This document shows, in pieces, positions 26,014-35,215 of a stretch of 64,000 nucleotides of DNA. The stretch lies in assembly GCF_016107705.1 (NCBI RefSeq), contig NZ_JAEHGC010000019.1, positions 11,412-75,411 of the forward strand. The letters run 5' to 3'. The translations under genes and the position numbers were made by a program. The notes below the pieces were generated by a model that was not told the DNA's origin, searched no databases, and was given only the letters and a program-made list of their open reading frames with translations. Position 1 is the stretch's first letter. The number at the start of each line of letters is the position of its first letter. Source of the DNA: Neobacillus cucumis. Its GTDB lineage: Bacteria > Bacillota > Bacilli > Bacillales_B > DSM-18226.

Positions 26014-26796
26014 ATGACTGATTTCAATTCACAATTCCGTAAAAGAATTGGTTTCCCAGCAAACGAAACCATCACATTCGATAATTTAGAGGCCGTTCTC
26101 GAAAAAACAGCCAAAACGGTTCCATTTGAAAATATATGTATCATTACAAATCAGGCAAAAGAAATCACGAAAGAGAACTTGATTAACAAAATTATCGACC
26201 AACAGGAGGGCGGGCTTTGCTATGAACTAAATGGCATTCTCCATTTATTTTTACTGGAAAATGGTTTTGATGCAAAATTAATTTATGGTGTCGTCTACGA
26301 CCACAATCATCAGCGTTGGAGCACGACTGGGAAAACCCATGTCGCAACAATTATCTTTCACAATGTGCAACCATATCTTGTAGATACAGGATTTGGAGCG
26401 AATCTCCCTTTAAAACCTGTTCCATTATCCGGAGAGGTGGTAATCTCGAATAATGGTGAGTTCCGTGTGGAGAAAACGGAAACTGAGCATGGGGATTATA
26501 TTTTTTATATGAAATTGAAACATAAAGATAAAGATTGGAAAATTGGCTATGCTTTTGATACCAAAACGGCTATAACTGATCATTCAAGATTAACTGGAGT
26601 CCAAAAAATCATTCTCGAGCATCCGGAATCTTCTTTTAATAAAAAGCCGTTAATTACCAGGCTGACAGACCGAGGCAGCATGACCTTAACAGATTCATCT
26701 ATTACTGAATGGATCGATGGCAAGGTAGATAAACAGGACATTGATCTCCAAAAATACAGAGAGCTTGCAAAAGAACGATTTGATATTCAGACCTAA
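26014..26796 (+). CDS. Arylamine N-acetyltransferase
   Basis: Enzyme of 260 residues that transfers acetyl groups from acetyl-CoA to aromatic amines and hydrazines, or acylates small aromatics. The Cys-His-Asp triad is readable: Cys in EGGLCYELNG (about residue 69), His in GKTHVATII and Asp in LVDTGFGAN. TTTAGGGGGC precedes the ATG. It follows the SNF2 gene by 19 bases and shares a bidirectional terminator with ansR. Natural substrate unknown. Confidence 0.92.
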   Translation: MTDFNSQFRKRIGFPANETITFDNLEAVLEKTAKTVPFENICIITNQAKEITKENLINKIIDQQEGGLCYELNGILHLFLLENGFDAKLIYGVVYDHNHQRWSTTGKTHVATIIFHNVQPYLVDTGFGANLPLKPVPLSGEVVISNNGEFRVEKTETEHGDYIFYMKLKHKDKDWKIGYAFDTKTAITDHSRLTGVQKIILEHPESSFNKKPLITRLTDRGSMTLTDSSITEWIDGKVDKQDIDLQKYRELAKERFDIQT

Positions 26797-26797
26797 A

Positions 26798-26828
26798 AAG
26801 ATCCACCCATGCAATTTGGGTGGATCTT
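26798..26828. terminator. Bidirectional terminator between nat and ansR
   Basis: AAGATCCACCC / GGGTGGATCTT, an 11-bp stem, with A-rich and T-rich flanks on the two sides. Confidence 0.85.
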
Positions 26829-26832
26829 AACT

Positions 26833-27174
26833 TCACGATTTTAATCCTCGTTTTACACGCACAAAGGCTACGAAATCATCTAGTTCCTCTTTTGAAAGTA
26901 GCACACCATCTAGGGACAAAACTTTTTCGTTGGAATCTATTAATTCGGTAATTTCAATCACTGAATGTTCCGCCAATGAATCCTCTGTTCTCCCTAATAT
27001 ATAATCTACTGATGTATGAAATAAATCGGCTATTTGTGATAAGGATTGTAATGATGGCAAACGATAACCCGACTCATAGCCGGCATAGGTGCTTTTGGCA
27101 ATCCCGAGCTGGTCAGCGGTTTCTTGTAAGGACCATTTTCGTTCTTTTCGTAATTCCGATAATCGCTCCAACAT
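26833..27174 (-). CDS. ansR: XRE-family repressor of the asparaginase operon (AnsR-like)
   Basis: Cytosolic regulator of 113 residues. The N-terminal helix-turn-helix covers residues about 3-60 (WSLQETADQLGIAKSTYAGYESGYRLPS). The C-terminal part, with SKEELDDFVAFVRVKR, is probably the dimerisation or effector region. It is divergent from ansA with 186 bases between, exactly the arrangement of ansR/ansAB in Bacillus subtilis, where AnsR represses ansAB and aspartate relieves it. The ATG giving MLERLSEL is preferred over an upstream TTG, which sits on the Shine-Dalgarno. The name rests on domain plus context. Confidence 0.82.
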   Translation of the reverse strand: MLERLSELRKERKWSLQETADQLGIAKSTYAGYESGYRLPSLQSLSQIADLFHTSVDYILGRTEDSLAEHSVIEITELIDSNEKVLSLDGVLLSKEELDDFVAFVRVKRGLKS

Positions 27175-27267
27175 TCTTCTCAAACTCCACTCTTAAGATT
27201 TTGAAAAAATTATATCATAGGTTACAAGATTAAAATAGAAAAAAGTACGCGAATTGAATATTAATAC

Positions 27268-27295
27268 TTGATTTATATAAAATTAATTCTATAAT
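27268..27295 (+). promoter_or_regulatory. Sigma-A promoter of ansAB
   Basis: TTGATT (27268-27273) and consensus TATAAT (27290-27295) with a 16-base spacer, 66 bases before the ansA start and facing away from ansR. The AnsR operator should lie on or near it. Confidence 0.65.
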
Positions 27296-27360
27296 TTAGA
27301 GTATAAATACGCATAACGCGGATGATATAAAAATTGTTCTGCTAATCGGGGTGATATTTT

Positions 27361-28365
27361 TTGAAGAAAATTTTAATATTAGCAACTGGCGGTACAATCG
27401 CCTCAGTGGAAGGGAACGAAGGACTTGTTCCTGGTTTATCTGCCGATGAATTATTGCATTTTTTCCCAAAATCAGCCGGTAACATTGACATTGAGTGCAA
27501 GATCCTTATGAACATAGATAGTACCAATATGCAGCCGGAGCATTGGGTTGAAATGGCTCAAGCGATCCACCGACACTATGAAAATTACGACGGATTTGTC
27601 ATTACGCATGGAACGGACACGCTCGCCTATACTTCCGCGGCCCTTTCCTACATGCTACAAGGACTTCGCAAGCCTGTTGTATTAACCGGGTCTCAGGTCC
27701 CGATTAGCTTTAAAAAGACAGATGCCAAAAAGAATGTGGCCGATGCACTAAGATTTGCTACAGAGGACATTGGTGGAGTATTTATCGTTTTTGATGGCCG
27801 GGTGATCATCGGAACGAGAGCTGTAAAAATGCGCACGAAAAGTTATGATGCATTTGAAAGTGTAAATTCTCCCTATGTTGCCTATGTGAATGAAAAAGAA
27901 GTAAAATATCAGTGGAAACCTGTACCAACCGGCGCAGGACTTGCATTGAATACTAATATAAATACTGATGTTTTTTTAATGAAATTATACCCTGGGACAA
28001 AACCTGAAGTGTTTGATTGCCTAAAAGGTTTATACAAGGGTATAATTATTGAGAGTTTTGGGAATGGCGGACTGCCATTCGAAGGGCGCAACCTTCTTGT
28101 AAAAATTAAAGAATTAACAGAAGCGGGCATAGCGGTTGTTCTTACGACTCAATGCCTTGAAGAAGGTGAAGATTTACTTTTATATGAAGTAGGTCGTAAA
28201 GTAGCCCAGCATGATGTCATTTTATCGGGAGATATGAATACCGAGGCCATTGTTCCGAAGCTCATGTGGGCTCTGGGTCAGAAATCTTCTATTAAAGAGA
28301 TCAAGACTATTTTTGAAACTCCTTTGGCAGAAGATTTATCGATTAAGGGTGAAAAAGAAGAGTAA
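27361..28365 (+). CDS. ansA: L-asparaginase, type I
   Basis: Cytosolic enzyme of 334 residues that hydrolyses asparagine to aspartate and ammonia. Catalytic motifs are ATGGTIAS near residue 8 (nucleophilic Thr) and [17 protein letters not shown] near residue 80 (second Thr with Asp), plus the later VVLTGSQVP. The start codon is TTG with GGGGTGAT upstream. It lies 33 bases before ansB, with which it forms a two-gene catabolic operon under the divergent repressor. Confidence 0.95.
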   Translation: MKKILILATGGTIASVEGNEGLVPGLSADELLHFFPKSAGNIDIECKILMNIDSTNMQPEHWVEMAQAIHRHYENYDGFVITHGTDTLAYTSAALSYMLQGLRKPVVLTGSQVPISFKKTDAKKNVADALRFATEDIGGVFIVFDGRVIIGTRAVKMRTKSYDAFESVNSPYVAYVNEKEVKYQWKPVPTGAGLALNTNINTDVFLMKLYPGTKPEVFDCLKGLYKGIIIESFGNGGLPFEGRNLLVKIKELTEAGIAVVLTTQCLEEGEDLLLYEVGRKVAQHDVILSGDMNTEAIVPKLMWALGQKSSIKEIKTIFETPLAEDLSIKGEKEE

Positions 28366-28398
28366 TAGGTTTTTACTAAAAACAAAGAGGCGATATGG

Positions 28399-29829
28399 AT
28401 GTTGACCAATGAAGTAAACATGCGAGTGGAGAAAGACTTTTTAGGGGAAAAGGAAGTACCTGTTGAGGCCTATTATGGCGTACAAACATTAAGAGCAGTG
28501 GAAAACTTCCCAATTACTGGCTACCGCATTCATGAGGAATTAATAAAAGCAATGGCGATCGTGAAAAAAGCTGCCGCGATGGCGAACATGGATGTTCACC
28601 GCTTATATTCTGGTATTGGCGAGGCTATTGTGAAGGCTTCTGATGAAATGATAGAAGGGAAATGGCATGACCAAATCATTGTCGACCCGATTCAAGGCGG
28701 AGCTGGTACATCCATCAATATGAATGTGAATGAAGTCATTGCCAACCGAGCAATTGAATTACTTGGACATGAAAAGGGAGACTATTATCACTGCAGCCCA
28801 AATACACATGTCAACATGTCGCAGTCAACAAATGATTCCTTCCCTACCGCAATTCATATTTCGGTATTGAATCTTCTTGAAAAATTATTGGGTACAATGG
28901 AAACAATGCATGGAGTGTTCATGCAAAAGTCGCAAGAATTTGCCCATGTAATCAAAATGGGGCGGACCCATCTTCAAGATGCAGTACCGATTCGCCTTGG
29001 CCAGGAATTTGAAGCATATGGACGAGTACTAGAACGCGATATTAAGCGAATTAAGCAATCCCGTCAGCATTTATATGAGTTAAACATGGGTGCAACTGCA
29101 GTTGGAACCGGTCTCAATGCCGATCCTCGATATATTGAGTTTGTTGTAAAACATCTTGCTGACATCAGCGGATTACCGCTTGTTGGTGCAGAACATTTGG
29201 TGGATGCAACTCAAAATACAGATGCTTATACAGAAGTATCTGCAGCATTGAAGGTTTGCATGATGAATATGTCTAAAATAGCCAATGACCTTCGTTTAAT
29301 GGCTTCCGGACCGCGTGCAGGATTGGGCGAAATCTCGTTGCCAGCACGTCAACCAGGATCTTCGATTATGCCTGGTAAAGTGAACCCGGTAATGGCCGAG
29401 CTTATTAATCAGGTTGCATTCCAAGTAATCGGGAATGATCATACGATTTGCTTGGCATCTGAAGCTGGGCAATTAGAATTGAACGTTATGGAGCCTGTTC
29501 TTGTATTTAATCTGCTTCAGTCGATTAGTATTATGAATAATGCGTTCGGTGTATTCACGGAGCATTGTTTAAAGGGTATTACTGCAAATGAAGATAGATT
29601 AAAAGAGTATGTGGAAAAGAGTGTTGGTGTCATTACTGCCGTTAATCCGCATCTTGGCTATGAGGTAGCTGCACGGATTGCCAGGGAAGCAATTTTAACA
29701 GGCGCTTCTGTACGCGATCTTTGTTTAAAATATGATGTATTGACTGAGGAAGAACTAGATTTGATTCTTGATCCATATGAAATGACGCATCCAGGGATTG
29801 CCGGAAAGGCATTGTTGGAGAGAGATTAG
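28399..29829 (+). CDS. ansB: Aspartate ammonia-lyase
   Basis: Enzyme of 476 residues that converts aspartate to fumarate and ammonia, the second step after asparaginase. It has the superfamily signature GSSIMPGKVNPVMAE, the TxxQST-type SQSTNDSFPTA segment, and MGRTHLQDAVPIRLGQEF. ATG 28399 is used; a nearby ATG at 28395 is out of frame. The operon pair ansA-ansB feeds asparagine carbon into the citric-acid cycle. A terminator follows the stop. Confidence 0.95.
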   Translation: MLTNEVNMRVEKDFLGEKEVPVEAYYGVQTLRAVENFPITGYRIHEELIKAMAIVKKAAAMANMDVHRLYSGIGEAIVKASDEMIEGKWHDQIIVDPIQGGAGTSINMNVNEVIANRAIELLGHEKGDYYHCSPNTHVNMSQSTNDSFPTAIHISVLNLLEKLLGTMETMHGVFMQKSQEFAHVIKMGRTHLQDAVPIRLGQEFEAYGRVLERDIKRIKQSRQHLYELNMGATAVGTGLNADPRYIEFVVKHLADISGLPLVGAEHLVDATQNTDAYTEVSAALKVCMMNMSKIANDLRLMASGPRAGLGEISLPARQPGSSIMPGKVNPVMAELINQVAFQVIGNDHTICLASEAGQLELNVMEPVLVFNLLQSISIMNNAFGVFTEHCLKGITANEDRLKEYVEKSVGVITAVNPHLGYEVAARIAREAILTGASVRDLCLKYDVLTEEELDLILDPYEMTHPGIAGKALLERD

Positions 29830-29836
29830 TAGATTC

Positions 29837-29862
29837 GCCAGGCATTTTGCCTGGCTTTTTTG
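29837..29862 (+). terminator. Terminator after ansB
   Basis: GCCAGGCA / TGCCTGGC with a 3-base loop, followed by TTTTTTT. Confidence 0.92.
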
Positions 29863-29975
29863 TTTGGTAATTCTTGCTTTCCACTTTTAACATCGGAATT
29901 ATCGTTGATTTAATCATTACATTCAAAACAGAACCATACGATTAATACTACAGCTTTTTTAGGAGTGTGTTTCGT

Positions 29976-30443
29976 ATGGATGATCGTTTTTTTCGAAATG
30001 TCATGGGGAGCTTTGCTACTGGGATTACCGTTATTACGGCAGAGGTGAAGGGGACTGCCCATGGAATGACTGCAAATGCGTTTGTGTCAGTATCTTTGAA
30101 TCCAAAATTAATTCTTGTTTCGATTGATAAAAGAGCTAAAATGTTGGGGTTTCTTCAAGAGTCGAAAAGGTTTGCTGTGAGCTTTTTAGCAAGTGAACAA
30201 AGAGAGGAATCGATGAGATTTGCTGGTCAAAAAAAAGATGAAGAACCTTATATTTTTGAGCGATTTGGTGAATTACCTATTATAAAGGGTGCCTTGGCAA
30301 ATGTTGTTTGTACGGTTTTTAATCAAGTTGAGGCAGGAGATCATGTTTTGTTTATTGGGGAGGTACAGGATTTACAGGTGAAGGACGGGGAGCCGCTCCT
30401 TTATTTTAAAGGTAATTATCGAGAGTTAAAGGATTTGGATTAA
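29976..30443 (+). CDS. Flavin reductase-like FMN-binding protein
   Basis: Protein of 155 residues of the flavin-reductase split-barrel family, as in small components of two-component monooxygenases. The family opening FFRNVMGSFATGITVITA, then GMTANAFVSVSLNPKLILVSI and the C-terminal DHVLFIGEVQDLQV and LLYFKGNYRELK are clear. ATG 29976 is chosen, AGGAG lying 10 bases upstream; the frame also has a GTG at 29967. No monooxygenase partner is adjacent, so it may reduce flavin for a distant enzyme. Confidence 0.88.
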   Translation: MDDRFFRNVMGSFATGITVITAEVKGTAHGMTANAFVSVSLNPKLILVSIDKRAKMLGFLQESKRFAVSFLASEQREESMRFAGQKKDEEPYIFERFGELPIIKGALANVVCTVFNQVEAGDHVLFIGEVQDLQVKDGEPLLYFKGNYRELKDLD

Positions 30444-30488
30444 AAAGCAAGTGATCTGTAATTATATTATGTAAACTTATAATACTAC

Positions 30489-30518
30489 GAGACTGTGCTT
30501 CCAGGCTCAGTCTTTTTG
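30489..30518 (+). terminator. Terminator after the flavin reductase gene
   Basis: AGACTG ... CAGTCT stem closed by a GC-rich inner part and followed by TTTTTG. Confidence 0.75.
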
Positions 30519-30603
30519 TTTGGCATAAAAAAAATTTATCCTATGAAAGTAATGCTTTCATCATGTATGATGTAAAAGACTAATCGTATAGGAGTGACAA
30601 TCT

Positions 30604-32010
30604 TTGGTTCAGCTTCATTTATACAGCAAAAAATTTCCTTTTTTGAAAGAAGCATTTTTTTCACACTATCGTGAAATCGCAGCAGGTTACAGTCATCATG
30701 TACTTCTAGAAAGCGGCCGGGGCGGCCGGTATAGCATCGCTGCATTTAATCCCGAGAAGATCATTACGGGAAAAAAACATCAACTCACCATTCAAGATGG
30801 AGACCATCAAGAACAATTAAACGGAAACCCCCTGCATTTATTAAAGGAATGGATGGGGCAATATCATGTTGATAAAATAGAAGGGCTGCCTGATTTCCAA
30901 GGCGGTGCCATTGGATACATCAGCTATGACTATGGTCGTTATATTGAAAAACTACCCTCACTCGCAAAAGATGACCTCGAATTACCGGAGATCTACTTTT
31001 TAATTTTTAAAGAATGGTTCATATTCGATCATCACACTAATGAATTATGGTTATTATTTTTGCATGAAAAAGAAGAATCTGTGGAAGAAAAGGCTGCACT
31101 TTGGGAGAGCCGCTGGCTTGAAAAAATTACTGCTGTTGAAACCTCAGAAACTGTTTCGACGCCGTCTGATTCTTTAGAAGTTTCAATGGATGAGCGGCAG
31201 TTTATCGATGCCGTCAAGAAGGTTCAGGCATACATCGCTCAAGGGGATGTTTTTCAAGTCAATCTTTCCGTTCGGCAATCAAAACCCATGGAGGTAGAAG
31301 CGATTGACGTCTATGAACAATTGCGCCTGCTCAATCCTTCCCCTTATATGGGCTATTTCCATACACCAGAGTTTCAATTGGTCAGCGGATCACCTGAACT
31401 CTTGGTAAAAAAGCACGGGAAGGAAGTTAGCACACGGCCGATTGCCGGGACTCGTTCTAGAGGGAAAAACGAGTCGGAAGACCAGGAGCTGGCCAATGAA
31501 TTGATTGAAAATGAGAAGGAACGGGCGGAGCATGTGATGCTCGTTGATTTGGAACGAAATGACCTTGGTCGGGTTTGTGCATATGGTACGGTTGAGGTTA
31601 ATGAATTTATGGTCATTGAAAAATACTCCCATGTGATGCATATCGTTTCAAATGTACGCGGACAATTAGCGGACGGGAAAAATAGCTTTGATGTCATTGA
31701 TGCGGTTTTTCCGGGAGGAACGATTACCGGTGCTCCAAAAATTCGCACGATGGAAATTATTGAAGAGCTTGAACCCGTTCAAAGGGGCATTTATACGGGA
31801 TCACTTGGCTGGATTGATTTCTCCGGTGACATGGAACTAAATATTGTGATTCGCACCATGTTGGTGAAAAACGGGATGGGACATGTCCAAGCAGGAGCGG
31901 GGATTGTGATCGATTCTAATCCGAAGCATGAGTATAAAGAGTCACTGAAAAAAGCGGCAGCGCTTTGGCGCGCCAAAGAAATGGCAGAAGGAAAAGGAGA
32001 ACAGCGATGA
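30604..32010 (+). CDS. pabB: Aminodeoxychorismate synthase component I (chorismate-utilising enzyme)
   Basis: Synthase subunit of 468 residues that adds ammonia to chorismate, the first step to p-aminobenzoate for folate. Family features are [11 protein letters not shown] near residue 37, [58 protein letters not shown] and the closing [10 protein letters not shown]. It starts with TTG after GGAGTGA at spacing 6. It overlaps pabA by four bases (ATGA), and pabC follows, which is why I call pabB rather than trpE. The active-site loop reads PIAGT rather than the PIKGT of E. coli PabB; context decides. Confidence 0.9.
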   Translation: MVQLHLYSKKFPFLKEAFFSHYREIAAGYSHHVLLESGRGGRYSIAAFNPEKIITGKKHQLTIQDGDHQEQLNGNPLHLLKEWMGQYHVDKIEGLPDFQGGAIGYISYDYGRYIEKLPSLAKDDLELPEIYFLIFKEWFIFDHHTNELWLLFLHEKEESVEEKAALWESRWLEKITAVETSETVSTPSDSLEVSMDERQFIDAVKKVQAYIAQGDVFQVNLSVRQSKPMEVEAIDVYEQLRLLNPSPYMGYFHTPEFQLVSGSPELLVKKHGKEVSTRPIAGTRSRGKNESEDQELANELIENEKERAEHVMLVDLERNDLGRVCAYGTVEVNEFMVIEKYSHVMHIVSNVRGQLADGKNSFDVIDAVFPGGTITGAPKIRTMEIIEELEPVQRGIYTGSLGWIDFSGDMELNIVIRTMLVKNGMGHVQAGAGIVIDSNPKHEYKESLKKAAALWRAKEMAEGKGEQR

Positions 32011-32600
32011 TTTTCATGATTGATAATTACGATTCTTTTACCTTTAATTTAGTGCAATATTTAGGAGAATTAGGCGAAGATTTAGTCGTTAAACGAAATG
32101 ACGAGACCACAATCGAGGAAATCTCCAAGATGCGTCCAAAATTCTTGATGGTTTCTCCTGGTCCTTGCAGTCCGAATGAAGCCGGAATCAGTCTAGAAGC
32201 AATCCAAGCTTTTGCGGGTGAGATACCGATTTTTGGTGTCTGTCTAGGTCAACAATCGATTGCTCAGGCCTTTGGCGGAGAAGTGGTACAAGCAGAGCGT
32301 CTTATGCATGGAAAGACCTCGGAGATTTTTCATGATGGAAAAACGATTTTTGAAAATTTGCCTAATCCGTTTCCAGCGACTCGTTATCATTCCCTGATTG
32401 TTCGAAAAGAAAGCTTACCCAAATGCTTAGAGGTTTCCGCCTGGACTGCGGAAGGCGAGATTATGGCGATTCGTCATAAAGAGCTCCCTATTGAAGGAGT
32501 TCAGTTCCACCCGGAATCCATTATGACAACGGCCGGGAAAGACCTTTTGCGAAATTTTGTCCGCCATTATGGAAGAGTGTCGCAAACGGTAAGAGGGTAA
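32007..32600 (+). CDS. pabA: Aminodeoxychorismate synthase glutamine amidotransferase
   Basis: Amidotransferase subunit of 197 residues that hydrolyses glutamine and passes ammonia to PabB. The class-I triad is visible: Cys in [16 protein letters not shown], and His and Glu in [10 protein letters not shown]. The start ATG overlaps the pabB stop; AAAAGGAG is 6-8 bases upstream, and the longer frame from 31965 lies inside pabB. In many Bacilli this subunit also serves anthranilate synthase; no trp genes are in this window to judge that. Confidence 0.92.
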   Translation: MIFMIDNYDSFTFNLVQYLGELGEDLVVKRNDETTIEEISKMRPKFLMVSPGPCSPNEAGISLEAIQAFAGEIPIFGVCLGQQSIAQAFGGEVVQAERLMHGKTSEIFHDGKTIFENLPNPFPATRYHSLIVRKESLPKCLEVSAWTAEGEIMAIRHKELPIEGVQFHPESIMTTAGKDLLRNFVRHYGRVSQTVRG

Positions 32601-32604
32601 TCAC

Positions 32605-33453
32605 ATGTTTATATATGTAAACGGAGAAATCGTTAAAAAGGAAGAGGCAGTCATTTCGCCTTTTGATCATGGCTTTTTATATGGAATGGGACTTTTTGAA
32701 ACGTTTCGGGTTTATCATGGACATCCCTTTTTATTGGATAACCATATCACACGTCTAAACGAGGGGCTCAAAGTACTAAATATTGAGAAACGGTTTACGC
32801 AAGATGAAGTGTGTAGTGCCCTTATGGTACTGTTGGATGCGAACGGATTAACCAATGCCTATATCCGCTTTAATGTATCGGCGGGGCTGGGTGAGGTTGG
32901 ATTGCAGGTCGAACCCTACCGGGAACCAAATGTGCTTATTTTTGCAAAACCGCTGCCTGATGCAGGGGAGATGGCAGAAAAAAAAGCTATTCTTTTGCAG
33001 TTAAAGCGGAATACACCCGAGGGTTTGACTCGGTTAAAATCACATCATTATATGAATAATCTTTTGGCAAAAAGGGAGATTGGGAGTTCCACCGACGTAG
33101 AAGGCATCTTTTTAACAGAAGAAGGTTATATTGCCGAAGGGATCGTTTCAAATATCTTTTGGAAAAAGGGAAACACCGTGTATACACCGTCGCTTGCGAC
33201 AGGCATTTTAAATGGGATCACACGGCAGTTTACGATGAAGGCAGTTAAAACGATGGGCATGCATTTGGAGGAAGGACTTTTCAGTATGGAGGATGTGGCA
33301 GCGGCGGAAGAAATCTTTGTCACCAACTCCATCCAAGAAATTGTTCCTATATCAGAGTTTGAAGGTCATACAATGCCGGGAAAAAGCGGGGCAATCGTTC
33401 AAAAACTCCATCAACTTTACCGGGAATCCTGTAAAACGCTCTGGTCTATATAA
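32605..33453 (+). CDS. pabC: 4-amino-4-deoxychorismate lyase
   Basis: PLP enzyme of 282 residues, fold type IV, that cuts aminodeoxychorismate to p-aminobenzoate and pyruvate. The family pattern is present: FDHGFLYGMGLFETFRVY at the N-terminus, the catalytic Lys in RLKSHHYMNN, then GIFLTEEGYIAEGIVSNIFW and LNGITRQ. It lies 4 bases after pabA. In many Bacilli sul and fol genes follow; here the operon ends at pabC with a terminator-like palindrome. Confidence 0.9.
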   Translation: MFIYVNGEIVKKEEAVISPFDHGFLYGMGLFETFRVYHGHPFLLDNHITRLNEGLKVLNIEKRFTQDEVCSALMVLLDANGLTNAYIRFNVSAGLGEVGLQVEPYREPNVLIFAKPLPDAGEMAEKKAILLQLKRNTPEGLTRLKSHHYMNNLLAKREIGSSTDVEGIFLTEEGYIAEGIVSNIFWKKGNTVYTPSLATGILNGITRQFTMKAVKTMGMHLEEGLFSMEDVAAAEEIFVTNSIQEIVPISEFEGHTMPGKSGAIVQKLHQLYRESCKTLWSI

Positions 33454-33504
33454 CCCGCCACTGTCCACTCCATACGGACAAAACCATTCAAAAGTCCACG
33501 AAAG

Positions 33505-33540
33505 GTGTCAGGCACCAGTGCCTGACACTTATTTTTTTTG
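33505..33540 (+). repeat. Intergenic palindrome, family member 3, doubling as pabC terminator
   Basis: GTGTCAGGCAC / GTGCCTGACAC (33505-33528), with GGTGTCAGGCACC in the centre and a run of T from 33533. The core matches the other four palindromes. Confidence 0.85.
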
Positions 33541-33560
33541 AATAAATTATTCGAAAATTC

Positions 33561-33588
33561 TTGACTTCGTTAGGAAAGGATTTATAAT
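33561..33588 (+). promoter_or_regulatory. Near-consensus promoter of the SsuABC/ThiXYZ-type importer
   Basis: TTGACT and TATAAT with a 16-base spacer. Between the -10 box and the gene lies AATCC-GATAAATCTAAT-AGGATT, an inverted repeat at 33605-33625 that may be an operator or leader hairpin. Confidence 0.65.
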
Positions 33589-33654
33589 TAAAGTATTATT
33601 TTTAATCCGATAAATCTAATAGGATTTATGGGTTAAGTGGGCGGTGGGACAAAA

Positions 33655-34440
33655 ATGTTTTTACAAATTAACAATGTGAATAAACAATTTATCAATCAAA
33701 AAAAGGCCAGTGATGTCCTTACAAATATTAATCTTGACATTAAAGAAGGCGAGTTTGTTTCAATTCTCGGGCCTTCAGGGTGCGGAAAATCGACATTATT
33801 ATCGATTGTTGCCGGATTAACTAAGCCAACAAGTGGAGAAGTCGTCCTGAGCGGAAAGCCGATTACGAAACCAGGAAAAGACCGAGGAATGGTCTTCCAA
33901 CAAGCCGCCTTATTCCCGTGGTTGACAGTCGAAGAGAACGTGATGTTCCCACTTCGTAAAGAAATGAAAAAAGCAGAGGCACGCGAAGTAGCTCATCATT
34001 TTCTTAAAATGGTCCAGTTAAGTAATTATACAAAGCATTCTCCACATGAGCTTTCAGGCGGAATGCAGCAGCGGGTGGCGATTGCGAGAGCACTTTCCAT
34101 GAATCCAGCTGTATTGTTAATGGATGAACCGTTTGGGGCCCTTGATGAACAAACAAGAGCACGTCTCCACCATGAATTAGAAAAAATTTGGCTAGAGACA
34201 AAGAAAACGATTCTTTTTGTCACCCATAGCATCAGTGAATCTATCAAACTATCGGACCGAATCATTGTCATGGGAACGAGACCTGGGGTAGTACTGGAGG
34301 ATATTCATGTTAAAATTCCACGCCCAAGGGGAAACCATCCGCAAATGGTGGCAAAATTAGAGGAAAAAATTCTTGGATTGTTACAAGGCGAGATTGATAA
34401 AGTAGTGAAAGAGGAATTAGCTTATGCAGCAAACAATTAA
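33655..34440 (+). CDS. ABC transporter ATPase (nitrate/sulfonate/taurine/thiamine-precursor class)
   Basis: ATPase of about 261 residues. Walker A GPSGCGKST, Q-loop GMVFQQAALFPWLT, signature [15 protein letters not shown], Walker B VLLMDEPFGALDEQT and switch His in FVTHSISESIKLSDR are all intact; AALFPWLTV and the GALDEQTR run mark the SsuB/TauB/ThiZ subfamily. ATG 33655 follows GGTGGGAC; the frame also opens at GTG 33637, which I reject because it contains the Shine-Dalgarno. It overlaps the permease start by 17 bases. Confidence 0.9.
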   Translation: MFLQINNVNKQFINQKKASDVLTNINLDIKEGEFVSILGPSGCGKSTLLSIVAGLTKPTSGEVVLSGKPITKPGKDRGMVFQQAALFPWLTVEENVMFPLRKEMKKAEAREVAHHFLKMVQLSNYTKHSPHELSGGMQQRVAIARALSMNPAVLLMDEPFGALDEQTRARLHHELEKIWLETKKTILFVTHSISESIKLSDRIIVMGTRPGVVLEDIHVKIPRPRGNHPQMVAKLEEKILGLLQGEIDKVVKEELAYAANN

Positions 34441-35185
34441 ACGCATCATTTTCTTCGCATTATTAATCGTCATCTGGCAGGCTGCGGTAAAAATAACGGG
34501 TGTTTCAGCCGCAGTGATGCCAGCACCGACAGATGTACTTCAAGCACTTGTAAAAGGATTTGCAGATAAAACATTAATCTATGATATTCTTGCCAGCTTT
34601 CGCAGGCTTGCAATCGGTTTAAGTATTGCAATTATCCTTGGAATCTTCTTAGGCATTCTTTTAGCGAAAAATAAAACGGCTGACGAAACACTCGGTACGT
34701 TGATTTTAGCCTTACAAAGTGTACCAAGTATCGTTTGGCTGCCGATTGCGATTATGTGGTTTGGATTAAATGAAACATCGGTAATTTTTATCGTGATTCT
34801 TGGGGCAACACTTGTGATGACCATCAATATGAGGATTGGCATCAAAAATGTTTCGCCTCTTTACATAAGAGCCGCTCAAACGATGGGCTCCGGTGGATTA
34901 GATCTTTTTACATCAGTTATTTTCCCGGCTTCCGTCCCATATGCCGTAACAGGTGCAAGACTTGGCTGGGCATTTGCCTGGAGGGCATTAATGGCTGGTG
35001 AAATCCTGAGTACTGGACCTGGATTAGGGTATACCCTGAAGTATGCTTCTGATTTTGGCAATATGAGCATGGTCATCGGGATTATGATTATTATTGGTAT
35101 TATTGGAACCATTGTAGATATCGTTTTCTTCCAACGCGTTGAAAAAAATGTTATTCGTCGTTGGGGACTAGAGACATCAAATTAG
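34424..35185 (+). CDS. ABC transporter permease (SsuC/ThiX type)
   Basis: Membrane subunit of 253 residues with about six helices. The coupling loop reads RAAQTMGSGGLDLFTSVIFPASVPYAVTG, typical of the sulfonate/nitrate/thiamine-precursor class. It begins inside the ATPase gene with AGAGGA upstream, and is followed 30 bases later by its binding protein. The order ATPase-permease-binding protein is found in several Bacillus importers of this class. Confidence 0.92.
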   Translation: MQQTIKRIIFFALLIVIWQAAVKITGVSAAVMPAPTDVLQALVKGFADKTLIYDILASFRRLAIGLSIAIILGIFLGILLAKNKTADETLGTLILALQSVPSIVWLPIAIMWFGLNETSVIFIVILGATLVMTINMRIGIKNVSPLYIRAAQTMGSGGLDLFTSVIFPASVPYAVTGARLGWAFAWRALMAGEILSTGPGLGYTLKYASDFGNMSMVIGIMIIIGIIGTIVDIVFFQRVEKNVIRRWGLETSN

Positions 35186-35215
35186 ATAGAGAAAATTAGA
35201 GGGGGAACTAGAGAG

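Noticed and set aside
30604..32600. trpE-trpG instead of pabB-pabA
   Set aside because: pabC follows immediately and the [10 protein letters not shown] motif favours PabB; no trp genes are present.
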